From assembly GCA_021795795.1 (NCBI GenBank), contig JAJYPA010000053.1, forward strand, positions 1 through 28,285: DNA of 28,285 bases, in the 5' to 3' direction. Position numbers and translations under genes: made by a program. Positions 16,262 through 23,831 of the stretch are shown piece after piece (the first letter of the stretch is position 1; every line of letters begins with the position of its first letter). This DNA is from Pseudomonadota bacterium. GTDB lineage: Bacteria; Pseudomonadota; Gammaproteobacteria; Halothiobacillales; Halothiobacillaceae. The notes under the pieces are model-generated. The model had not been told where the DNA came from. It ran no database searches and was given only the letters and a program-made list of their open reading frames with translations.

Positions 16262-17677
16262 TCATTTCCTTCCTATGATTACCCCCTCATTCCCTTCGAG
16301 ATCAAGTTCCACTCGATCAAGTATAGCCGGAGAGAAAAGCTTAAGGCGGACCAGTATAGCCACGCCGAAGAGTAAATACGCAATAAATATATAAGGCAAT
16401 AAATTAAGTGGGTAGGCCGGGACTGGGTATACACTACCAAAGAACGCGGCCGCCATAAGGCCAGCACCAGCTATACCAAGAAAAACTGACGTAACAGATC
16501 CGATTCTTTTTTTGGCGAGATATATTGGGGCAGAAATACTAATTAAAAGATAGACAAATATAAAGCCAAATGTCGCCACCGTTCCGGCAATGTCGTACGT
16601 ATTCATAGATCCCTGACCAATAAGAGCTATCGGGCCGATTACCGAAAGAACGGAACTAATGGTTACCGCGATATGGGGCGTTTGATGTGTGGTATGCACC
16701 AACCCCATGGATCTATGCACGAATTGATATCTGCCCATGGAAAATAACAAGCGTGATCCAGCATTTATAGATGCCAAAACACAAGCAAACAGACTTAATG
16801 ATGCAATGCCGTAAACAGGCGCTGACAGGGCCGTAAGGTTAAGATAACCTAAAAGCGTTTCTAGCGGTGCCGAGTCGTTACCAAATGCAGTAGCATTCCC
16901 CTTGTAGGCGGTAATCATTGCAAAGGCCATTATCGTAAAGAATGCTCCAGCAAATAACATGCTGCCCATCACGGCACGCGGAATGTTTTTCGTGGGGTCT
17001 CTAGTCTCCTTTCCGAGCGTTACAGAGCTTTCAAATCCGACGAATGAAAATATTGCCAGAACCACGCCTTCAAACATCCCTGTTACGGAAGCACCTGACA
17101 TTCCAGCCTGGGTGTAGACAACGGCCGGAGAGTAGTGCTTTCCAACTACAGTAAAGATTAATACTGTAATTACAGTAACAGATATTGCTTCAATTACAAG
17201 GCTGATTCGCGACGAAAGTTTGATGTCTCTATATGCTAGATACCAAGCCAAAAAGCCAAAAATAACATAGCTTATTATGGGGGGTATACTCACACCAAAT
17301 GGTGCTAGCGTATTGTTGACAAAGATCGCGAGACCTGCCAACAGCGCCATTGCAGTTCCTATGTAGGCGAGTATCAGCGCCCACCCTGTAACTCCGCCCA
17401 TCATTGGACCCAGCGATCGCGAGATGAAGATGAAGAATGAACCAGCTGCAGAGAATCTACTTGCCAAGGTAGACATGTTAAGCCCGACTATAATAAGGGC
17501 GATTGTCGCCGCTACATATACCAACCATGTACCTTGTCCAGCAAGGGCCACTACAGCGCCCATATTTAGTGCTGGAGTCAATGTTGGAGATATATTAGCA
17601 AGAGATTGCCCAACGGCCTCCACAAAACCCAGACTTGATCCTTTGAGTGATTGCGTTGACTCAAGATTTGTTACCAT
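16262..17677 (-). CDS. APC-superfamily amino acid/amine permease
   Basis: A 471-residue inner-membrane protein with about 12 hydrophobic spans and the APC-type pattern FEGVVLAIFSFVGFESSVTLGKETRDPTKNIPRA in its middle (TM6 and the following loop). It should import an amino acid or small organic amine using the proton gradient. AGGAGG precedes the ATG by seven bases. It lies beyond the XRE-cupin gene and reads toward it, with its own sigma-54-type promoter and a strong inverted-repeat block upstream, so it is a separate transcription unit. The substrate is unknown. Its position suggests the amine feeding the methylamine operon, or a methylated amino acid. Confidence 0.88.
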   Translation of the reverse strand: MVTNLESTQSLKGSSLGFVEAVGQSLANISPTLTPALNMGAVVALAGQGTWLVYVAATIALIIVGLNMSTLASRFSAAGSFFIFISRSLGPMMGGVTGWALILAYIGTAMALLAGLAIFVNNTLAPFGVSIPPIISYVIFGFLAWYLAYRDIKLSSRISLVIEAISVTVITVLIFTVVGKHYSPAVVYTQAGMSGASVTGMFEGVVLAIFSFVGFESSVTLGKETRDPTKNIPRAVMGSMLFAGAFFTIMAFAMITAYKGNATAFGNDSAPLETLLGYLNLTALSAPVYGIASLSLFACVLASINAGSRLLFSMGRYQFVHRSMGLVHTTHQTPHIAVTISSVLSVIGPIALIGQGSMNTYDIAGTVATFGFIFVYLLISISAPIYLAKKRIGSVTSVFLGIAGAGLMAAAFFGSVYPVPAYPLNLLPYIFIAYLLFGVAILVRLKLFSPAILDRVELDLEGNEGVIIGRK

Positions 17678-17707
17678 GCCGTTTCCTCCTGATAGACATA
17701 GTTTCCA

Positions 17708-17723
17708 TGCAGGAAATATGCCA
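17708..17723 (-). promoter_or_regulatory. Candidate sigma-54 promoter for the APC permease
   Basis: The minus strand reads TGGCATATTTCCTGCA, identical to the porin promoter over its first eleven bases. The -24 element is consensus, GG and GC are ten bases apart, and only the first T of TTGC is replaced by C. The predicted start is about 20 bases before the ATG. Confidence 0.65.
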
Positions 17724-17740
17724 TATTGCGAGTTATCCGT

Positions 17741-17772
17741 ATCTTATTGAACAATAAGATGATTGTTCTTAT
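17741..17772. promoter_or_regulatory. Overlapping inverted repeats, probable operator
   Basis: ATCTTATTG-AA-CAATAAGAT at 17741-17760 is a perfect 9-base dyad. It overlaps a second perfect dyad, GAACAAT-N6-ATTGTTC, at 17749-17768. A third, ATAAGA/TCTTAT, spans 17754-17772. The block lies just upstream of the sigma-54 candidate. It fits a dimeric regulator such as the neighbouring XRE-cupin protein, which is inference. Confidence 0.55.
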
Positions 17773-17798
17773 GGAGCTATAAAACGATGCTGGGTGTT

Positions 17799-17813
17799 GC
17801 CCCAATTTGGGGC
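17799..17813. promoter_or_regulatory. Perfect 15-base palindrome, possible NtrC-type site
   Basis: GCCCC-AATTT-GGGGC resembles the NtrC dyad GCAC-N7-GTGC with A to C and T to G in the two arms. It differs at only two positions from the site GCACCAATTTCGGGC at 27155-27169. It is about 85 bases upstream of the permease sigma-54 candidate. Confidence 0.45.
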
Positions 17814-17863
17814 GTAATGGTACCTAACGCACTATGAGTGCGCGCAGCAAACGACATCCACAG

Positions 17864-18052
17864 CTACCGCCATGCCTGAATCGCCGCTCTTTTGCAGCTA
17901 CTCCTGCCGCCGTAGAAACTCGCCGTACTCACGGACACCTTGCGGCAAAATGCCCCAATAATCAGGCCGCTGACCGCCTGCTGCGCCAATAGCGCCCGCC
18001 AGCCTTCCGCGCTGCGCCGCTGGTACTTTCTCTGTGTCTCCGATGCCATCAT
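17864..18052 (-). pseudogene. IS66-type accessory protein (TnpA-like) fragment
   Basis: The minus-strand frame from ATG 18052 encodes ETQRKYQRRSAEGWRALLAQ and GAFCRKVSVSTASFY, which match the short helix-turn-helix accessory protein of IS66 elements. The expected continuation after SFY is lost and the frame ends in unrelated residues. No TnpB or IS66 transposase is present, so this is a remnant. Confidence 0.65.
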
Positions 18053-18127
18053 CCATGATCTCCTCAGTCCATGTCCTGGGAGACCATTCTGCACATCTGA
18101 AAAATCCAGAATACAACGCCGCTCAGT

Positions 18128-18457
18128 TACCGCTTACCGCAGGCCTGCCAGTTCCGCCTGACCTTTCAGGACATCTTTACGATCAAGAATCGCCACTAAG
18201 GTGCCTGCTCTTGAAAGCCTTGTTGGAAAATGCCAAGGCGAGCGGCATACCGCCTATCGTCAAGGTCTACACCATCATGACCCTTGGAATGGTTGCTCCG
18301 CTGGTTTGAGAGGCAGATTAATAACGACATTCTCGAAGGCATCAATAGCCTCATCCAATCCGCCAGGGCGAAAGCCCGGGGTTACCGTACCCACAAGAAT
18401 TTTATCAATATGGCTTATCTGATCCTGGGCAATCTGGATCTCAGGATACCCACTTGA
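18128..18457 (+). pseudogene. ISL3-family transposase C-terminal remnant
   Basis: In three pieces by frame, the plus strand gives QFRLTFQDIFTIKNRH, then LLLKALLENAKASGIPPIVK, then LRWFERQINNDILEGINSLI followed by ARAKARGYRTHKNFINMAYL and a TGA at 18455-18457. This is the C-terminal end of ISL3-type transposases, including the catalytic Glu region. A TAA after KNRH and at least two frameshifts break it. Its end lies shortly before the porin control region. Confidence 0.7.
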
Positions 18458-18510
18458 AATGACGAAGAACCTGTAGCCGTTATTTACCGAATAGATTCCA
18501 ACCTCTCAAT

Positions 18511-18567
18511 GCACAAAAATGATGCACAGATCTCCGAATTTAGGCATTTATAGCACCAAAAAAGTGC
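18511..18567. promoter_or_regulatory. Two NtrC-like enhancer sites before the porin
   Basis: GCAC-CAAAAAA-GTGC at 18553-18567 is a perfect GCAC-N7-GTGC dyad, and GCAC-AAAAATG-ATGC at 18511-18525 has one mismatch. The centres are 42 bases apart, about four turns. They sit about 100-155 bases upstream of the sigma-54 promoter. Confidence 0.7.
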
Positions 18568-18663
18568 GGTACCCTCATTTTATAGTATAAATAAATCTTC
18601 AAATATCAACATACCACAGATATAAATTAATCATATCATTATGTTATGAAAACTAAACTAAAC

Positions 18664-18679
18664 TGGCATATTTCTTGCT
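18664..18679 (+). promoter_or_regulatory. Sigma-54 promoter for the porin
   Basis: TGGCATATTTCTTGCT matches TGGCAYR-N4-TTGCW at every defined position, with GG and GC ten bases apart. The inferred start near 18690 leaves a leader of about 44 bases to the porin ATG. Confidence 0.8.
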
Positions 18680-18733
18680 TCTATTTTAACGCTGTTGCAT
18701 TTACATCTATATAACTTATCAACGGAGCCCTCA

Positions 18734-19888
18734 ATGAAACAATCTATGCGTTTACGACTTCTTCTCACAGGATTATTTTCTGCATCCATCGCATCAGCAG
18801 GGTATGCTCATGCATCTGGATTTTCCATTCCAGCGCCTTTGAAAATAGACGCTGGGCCCATCGGTAAAGTCAACGTGCAGGGGGTCGTATCTGGTATGGG
18901 GTTTTTGCAAACTAATCCTTCTGGTTCAGGTCTAAATGGCAAAAATGCCGGAGCAGATATTACTAGCGGCTTAATCACCGTAAGCAAATCGACCGGGTTG
19001 ATCCAATTCAACTTAACAGCCGGTGCTTATAATTTTCCATCTTTAGGCGAACCTTTCAGCTCTACCAGTTCCACTATCAGTGATTTTGGTGCACTACCAT
19101 TAGCTTATGTGACCATTGCTCCTTTGAGCAATTTCTCGGTGAGTATTGGAAAACTTCCCAGCCTTTTAGGATATACCGGAATATTCACCTACGAGCGCAC
19201 GAACATAGAAGGTGGCTTTCCCTGGTATTTGCAAACAACAGTGAGCCGTGGCGTACAAGTCAACTACAGCATGGGTCCAGTTTCCGCGTCTGTGTCATGG
19301 AATGATGGCTATTATACAAATCGATATAATGTAGTTTCTGGATTGGTCACCTTTGCCATCAATTCTGATAACTCACTATCTATTTATGGTTTCGGGAACG
19401 CTGGTCATACGGGCAGCATTACTAGCACAACTCGTTACTCACCTAATGGCTATGTCAATGCTGAACTTGCCCTAGATAATAGTCAGATATATGGTGCCTA
19501 CTACACATACACAGGATCTAATTTTACGATCACTCCAGAGGTGCAGTACATTCACACTCCGAAGAGCGTCGCATTAGGGACTTCAGCAAGTTCTTCTAAC
19601 ATCAGTGCCATGATCCACGGGGCTTATGATATCAGTAATCACTGGTCAATAGCTGCCGGCATAGACTATGAACATTCCAGTCAATCCGAAACAAATGGTT
19701 TTTATTTCGGCTATGGTCCTGGATCCAGTGCTTTGGGTGTCATGATCACGCCCACCTATACAAACGATGGATATTTTATTCGTGATGAGTTGTCCTATGT
19801 GCGTCTAAGCAATTACACGAATGGTATTGGTAATGACAACAGACCAGATCAGATCCGGGATATTCTTGAAACCGGCTTCTGGTTCTAA
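18734..19888 (+). CDS. Outer-membrane beta-barrel protein (porin-like)
   Basis: A 384-residue exported protein. The start at 18734 has GGAG upstream and begins a signal peptide (Lys/Arg-containing MKQSMRLRLLL, hydrophobic core, cleavage near ASIASAGYAHA). The mature part alternates polar and aromatic residues in beta-strand fashion and ends in aromatic TGFWF, the C-terminal phenylalanine signal for outer-membrane insertion. It looks like the BBP2-type family of proteobacterial porins. It probably lets a small nitrogen-containing solute cross the outer membrane, judging by the NtrC/sigma-54 control region. The substrate is unknown. An upstream in-frame ATG at 18695 would misplace the signal peptide. 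Confidence 0.85.
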   Translation: MKQSMRLRLLLTGLFSASIASAGYAHASGFSIPAPLKIDAGPIGKVNVQGVVSGMGFLQTNPSGSGLNGKNAGADITSGLITVSKSTGLIQFNLTAGAYNFPSLGEPFSSTSSTISDFGALPLAYVTIAPLSNFSVSIGKLPSLLGYTGIFTYERTNIEGGFPWYLQTTVSRGVQVNYSMGPVSASVSWNDGYYTNRYNVVSGLVTFAINSDNSLSIYGFGNAGHTGSITSTTRYSPNGYVNAELALDNSQIYGAYYTYTGSNFTITPEVQYIHTPKSVALGTSASSSNISAMIHGAYDISNHWSIAAGIDYEHSSQSETNGFYFGYGPGSSALGVMITPTYTNDGYFIRDELSYVRLSNYTNGIGNDNRPDQIRDILETGFWF

Positions 19889-19905
19889 AACAAGTTAGTT
19901 TTAAA

Positions 19906-19936
19906 AAGGAACGTTTGCTAAACGCAGGCGTTCCTT
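19906..19936 (+). terminator. Possible terminator after the porin
   Basis: AAGGAACG (19906-19913) pairs with CGTTCCTT (19929-19936), starting 17 bases past the porin stop. The T-rich tail is short, so an attenuated or Rho-assisted end is possible. Confidence 0.45.
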
Positions 19937-20017
19937 ATATCGGATACCTCGCACAACCTTCCCATTTCGGTTGTGTACGACAAACTATAACTAACTGAAA
20001 GAAATTGGATATGACCG

Positions 20018-21071
20018 ATGACGTCCAGAAAACACACGATCAGAACTGACCTGTTTGCCGCGGACCTGCACCATTAAAAACGGGATCAGTTAGGCGATCC
20101 GCTCCTGCAGGTTGGCTCCTGCACCCACTTTACGGCGCTGGCAGCGCAGGTGGATGGTGCGGCCCCTAGAGCGGTGAGTCCCCAGGGTGGTCGCCCTCCT
20201 TGTCCCACAGAAGTCATGGTACGGATCTTGGTATTGAAACACCTGTATAATCCTTCGGATGAACAGATGGAGTACCAGCTTCTGGATCGCCTGCCACAGC
20301 TATCAACGTTTCTGCGGCCTACTGGATGCGGCGCGCCTGCCTGACCCCACAATCATCTAGCATTTTGAGAACCGCATCGGGGTAGCCGGTGCCGAAGCAC
20401 TGTTTGCGGCTGTGGAGCGGCAAATTCTACAGCACGGTTATATGGCGCGAGAGGGTCAGATCATTGATGCCACACTGGTCCCCGTGCCAAAACAACATTT
20501 TTCCCGAGAGGACAAGGAACTACTCAAAAAAAAAGGCCATGCCCGCTGACTGGAGCGCCGCCAAACATCGCCAGAAAGATCTGGAAGCGACCTGGACGAA
20601 GAAGCATGGGAAAAGCACCCATGGCTTCAAGCTCTCTGTCTGTGTGGACCGCAAACACAAACTCACCCGAAAATGGGTGACGGATACGGCCAGTGCCCAT
20701 GACAGCCAGCACTTTGAAGCGGTTCTGGATGATTGGAATACCCGCGCGGATGTCTATGGGGACAGAGGCTACCCCAGTCAGGAGCGTGAAGAACAACTCA
20801 AGGCCCAAGGTTATCGGGGTCGTATCCAACGCAAAGGCAGCCGTAACCACCCCCTCTCCGAATGCCAGCAACGACGTAACCACAACATCCCAAAGTACGG
20901 GCGCGGGTAGAACACGTCTTTGCGGCCATAGAACAAATGGGCGGCAAGCGTATTCGGACCATCGGCCAAGTACGCGCAAGCTTTGCGAAGACCATGATGG
21001 TCGTGACCTACAACATCAAACGCCTGACCTTTCTCGAAAAGGGGCCGATCAAAGCAGCAGTATGCCCGTAA
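20018..21071 (+). pseudogene. IS5-family transposase, heavily decayed
   Basis: Joining frames gives an IS5-type protein beginning TSRKHTIRTDLFAADLHH, then GGRPPCPTEVMVRILVLKHL, LSVCVDRKHKLTRKWVTDTA, and a C-terminal RARVEHVFAAIEQMGGKRIR. Lesions seen are a TAA at 20075-20077, a frameshift near 20318, a TAG in place of Trp at 20358-20360, a slip in the A9 run near 20526, and a frameshift near 20890. Element ends are not clear. It separates the porin from the 3' end of the ureohydrolase operon. Confidence 0.85.
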
Positions 21072-21203
21072 CGCGGAAAATCATGGGAATATGGTCTCAA
21101 AAAACACCGTTTACTAAAAAATCCGTAGCAAAATGTCCTGAATCCTGGTTTTAGGGGATAACTTCGTCATGAAAGCTGGTTTTTCGAGCTGCCCTATCGC
21201 TAA

Positions 21204-22154
21204 TTATTTATGGGGCCTGGATGTAGCGAAAAGACAGAGTATCTCCCCTGCAATATGCGCGGCGGCAATGGCCGTAATTTCACCATGGTCATAAATAGGT
21301 GCCACCTCCACGACATCGGCACCAACCAGATTCAAACCCGCCAAACCCCGCAGTATACCCAACACCTGGGGATTACTAAGACCACCTAAAACCGGCGTAC
21401 CGGTTCCTGGCGCAGTAGCCGGGTCCAGACAATCAATATCAAAGGTCAAATACACAGGACCATCTCCGAGTATCTCGCGGATTCGCCCGACCAGGTCTTT
21501 CTCCGAAAACTCATGTACCAAAGGCGCTGGCATCTGGTGAATACCCAAGGTGTCATCATTCCAGGTACGAATCCCTACCTGTACTGAATGATCTACGTCA
21601 ATTAGGCCCTCCTTCACGGCTTTGTAAAACATCGTCCCATGACTGATGCTTTCGCGATTTTCGTCGGGCCAAGTATCGGTGTGAGCATCAAAATGCAGCA
21701 AACGCATTGGCTGCCCAAGGTATTCTGCAAACGCTGCTAGCAGAGGGTAGCTGACATAGTGATCTCCTCCGAAGCTGAGTAATTTCACTCCCCGATCCAG
21801 AATTGACAGCGCATGTGTACGTATTTGTTCGTAAATAGCCAATGGGTGATGTGCATCTAACTGTAAATCTCCCAAATCGACTCCCCTGATTCTCTCCAAA
21901 GGATTAAAACCCCATGGGAACATTTTGCGTCGTGCCAACTGTGCACTTGCCGCACGAATTGCCCCCGGACCAAAGCGGGCACCTGGACGGTAGGTCGTCG
22001 CCAAATCAAAGGGAATACCAGAAATGACAACATCTGCGGATCCATCCTCCCCGAAACCGGGGGGGCACCGCATAAAAGTGGAGATACTGTTGTAGGTGTT
22101 AATTTCCGGATTTTGCCGGACATCAGAAGTTGCTCCACTGTATTCATGTTCCAT
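21204..22154 (-). CDS. speB: SpeB-family ureohydrolase (agmatinase or guanidinobutyrase)
   Basis: A 316-residue binuclear manganese enzyme that removes urea from a guanidino compound. Metal ligands are His132 (GGDHYVSYPLL), Asp156, His158 and Asp160 (FDAHTDTW), and Asp239/Asp241 (FDIDCLDPATAPGTG). Overall it closely resembles E. coli agmatinase (HGTMFYKAVKEGLI, HSVQVGIRT, VVEVAPIYD). GGAG lies six bases before the ATG. It is last in the operon, 29 bases after the monooxygenase. Beside a DavB/DavA-like pair, 4-guanidinobutyrate is the more logical substrate, giving GABA and urea. Agmatine to putrescine remains possible. No urease is in the window. Confidence 0.88.
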   Translation of the reverse strand: MEHEYSGATSDVRQNPEINTYNSISTFMRCPPGFGEDGSADVVISGIPFDLATTYRPGARFGPGAIRAASAQLARRKMFPWGFNPLERIRGVDLGDLQLDAHHPLAIYEQIRTHALSILDRGVKLLSFGGDHYVSYPLLAAFAEYLGQPMRLLHFDAHTDTWPDENRESISHGTMFYKAVKEGLIDVDHSVQVGIRTWNDDTLGIHQMPAPLVHEFSEKDLVGRIREILGDGPVYLTFDIDCLDPATAPGTGTPVLGGLSNPQVLGILRGLAGLNLVGADVVEVAPIYDHGEITAIAAAHIAGEILCLFATSRPHK

Positions 22155-22183
22155 AAGTATCTCCTGACTACATAATCCTTTTT

Positions 22184-23824
22184 CTATAAGTCAACTGGTC
22201 CCATCTCCAAAAGACAATCTCCTGGACCTGGGTTTTGTGGATGTGATTTTCCACCTAGATGATGCAGGACGCCCCAGACAGCATTGAGGGCTGTTTGAAT
22301 AGCTCCTTCTGCCCATCCTGGGGTAAATGAAATATCGTCACCCGCGAGAAAAATGCCTCTTTGCTTAATTGGAAAAGTTCGTTGATAAAAATGAGTATAC
22401 ATCAATCTGTTATATCGATAGTGGCCAGGTAAGGCACCCTTGAAAGCACCCAGAAAATTTTCTTCCATTTCCCACGAGATTGTTACTGGGTTACTTTTGA
22501 TATGACTAGCGATATCCACATCAGGATAAATCTTCGACAAGGACGACAAAGACAGTCGGGTACGTTTTTCGATGGAAAGAGGCAACATTTTCAGTGCGTC
22601 CCCCATCCAAGAGTAGGTCAAGCAAATAACAGCTGGTCGCTCTAATCCATACTCAAAAAGATAGGTACCACGTGTCAAACGGTCTGTGAGTGTCATACTC
22701 AGTGACTGAGCATTCGCATTGTACTTTGTATGCTTCCAGAAGGGTCGATCCACCAGCACGAAGGTTTTAGATGACTGCATATAGCGAGTTCGATCCAAAG
22801 CCATCCACATACGGTCAGAAAAAAGGGCCTCTTCTACTTCAATAGACGTAGTCAACAACCAGCTCTGACATGTCAACACAACCGCTGCATAAGATTCGGC
22901 CATACCCCATTCATTTTCAAGTACCAGAGAGACACCATCCGCATGGCGATATATCCGCTTTACCTTACCGTGTGGAGCCCCGCTGTTCACTTCTTTCAAA
23001 GAGCTAGCATGATGACAGTGGTGACTCCAAAGGCCACAGGGTACCTGTTGGGCACCACCTATCACCATGTATTGATGATCATCATACGCGCAAAAAACTA
23101 CCCGAAAAATTTCCAGCATTGTATTCTGAAAATCTGAATCCCATCCCCCTGTACCAAAACCAATTTGTCCAAAGGTTTCCTTGAATTCATAGGGCAGATT
23201 CACAAACGCCTGTGCACTACATAGAAAATCGTAAAATGTCCGGTCATCCCAGCATCGGACCAAACCATTCCAAATTTCTTTGATTTTGGCAACATCTTTT
23301 TCGCGCATGGCTTGCTGCAGCTTATCCATTTGCCCGACTTCATTGAGAGCCCTACGCCAAGCACTCATAATATGCGTAAAACTGTCTGGAAAATCTTCCA
23401 GGCGGCTCCCATGGTAGCGTCTTCCCAAAAGTTCGACAGTGGTATGCCCCGCCGCCTCGGAAATAGGATTTGGAAAAGCTTGCCTGCGAAGGTTCAGCAA
23501 GTCTGCGTAGTGCCAGAATAGTTTACCCGAAGCAGGGAATCTCATCCCGCCAAGTTCAGCGATAATATCACTATCTACCCCTTCAAAGCGATGAGAACGC
23601 AGGCGCCCACCTATCCAACCCGCTTCATAAATCACAGGCCGCAAGCCAAGACGCATTAATTCATAAGCTGCGACCATACCCGCTATACCTGCTCCGACAA
23701 TTGCTACAGGCGTTCCCTTTCGCTCCTCTGGCAAGCCTCCCAATCCATGTCGGGCGGTTAACCAGGGCAAATAATCAAAGGGAAAATCCGGACATAATAC
23801 CTGAAAATCTATGGATTCCGACAT
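22184..23824 (-). CDS. Flavin amino-acid 2-monooxygenase (DavB-like; arginine or lysine)
   Basis: A 546-residue FAD enzyme of the amine oxidase family that converts a basic L-amino acid by oxidative decarboxylation to the amide one carbon shorter. It matches remembered Pseudomonas lysine 2-monooxygenase along its length: VAIVGAGIAGMVAAYELM (residues 40-57), IIAELGGMRFP, FGTGGWDSDF, MWMALDRTRYMQSSKTFV, LGAFKGALPGHYRYN and AGDDISFTPGWAEGA. I chose ATG 23824, with GAGGAG just before it overlapping the permease end, over an in-frame ATG at 23857. The adjacent ureohydrolase argues for arginine (giving 4-guanidinobutyramide) over lysine. Tyr247 replaces the Cys that in the Pseudomonas enzyme tunes oxidase versus monooxygenase output. 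Confidence 0.87.
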   Translation of the reverse strand: MSESIDFQVLCPDFPFDYLPWLTARHGLGGLPEERKGTPVAIVGAGIAGMVAAYELMRLGLRPVIYEAGWIGGRLRSHRFEGVDSDIIAELGGMRFPASGKLFWHYADLLNLRRQAFPNPISEAAGHTTVELLGRRYHGSRLEDFPDSFTHIMSAWRRALNEVGQMDKLQQAMREKDVAKIKEIWNGLVRCWDDRTFYDFLCSAQAFVNLPYEFKETFGQIGFGTGGWDSDFQNTMLEIFRVVFCAYDDHQYMVIGGAQQVPCGLWSHHCHHASSLKEVNSGAPHGKVKRIYRHADGVSLVLENEWGMAESYAAVVLTCQSWLLTTSIEVEEALFSDRMWMALDRTRYMQSSKTFVLVDRPFWKHTKYNANAQSLSMTLTDRLTRGTYLFEYGLERPAVICLTYSWMGDALKMLPLSIEKRTRLSLSSLSKIYPDVDIASHIKSNPVTISWEMEENFLGAFKGALPGHYRYNRLMYTHFYQRTFPIKQRGIFLAGDDISFTPGWAEGAIQTALNAVWGVLHHLGGKSHPQNPGPGDCLLEMGPVDL

Positions 23825-23831
23825 AATCTCC

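Noticed and set aside
17829..17841. GCAC-TATGA-GTGC dyad considered as an extra NtrC site
   Set aside because: The spacer is five bases instead of seven, so the half-sites would not match the same face of a dimer.
18695..18733. Upstream in-frame ATG extending the porin by 13 residues
   Set aside because: It would put a non-signal sequence before a well-formed signal peptide and lacks a ribosome-binding site. ATG 18734 has GGAG upstream.
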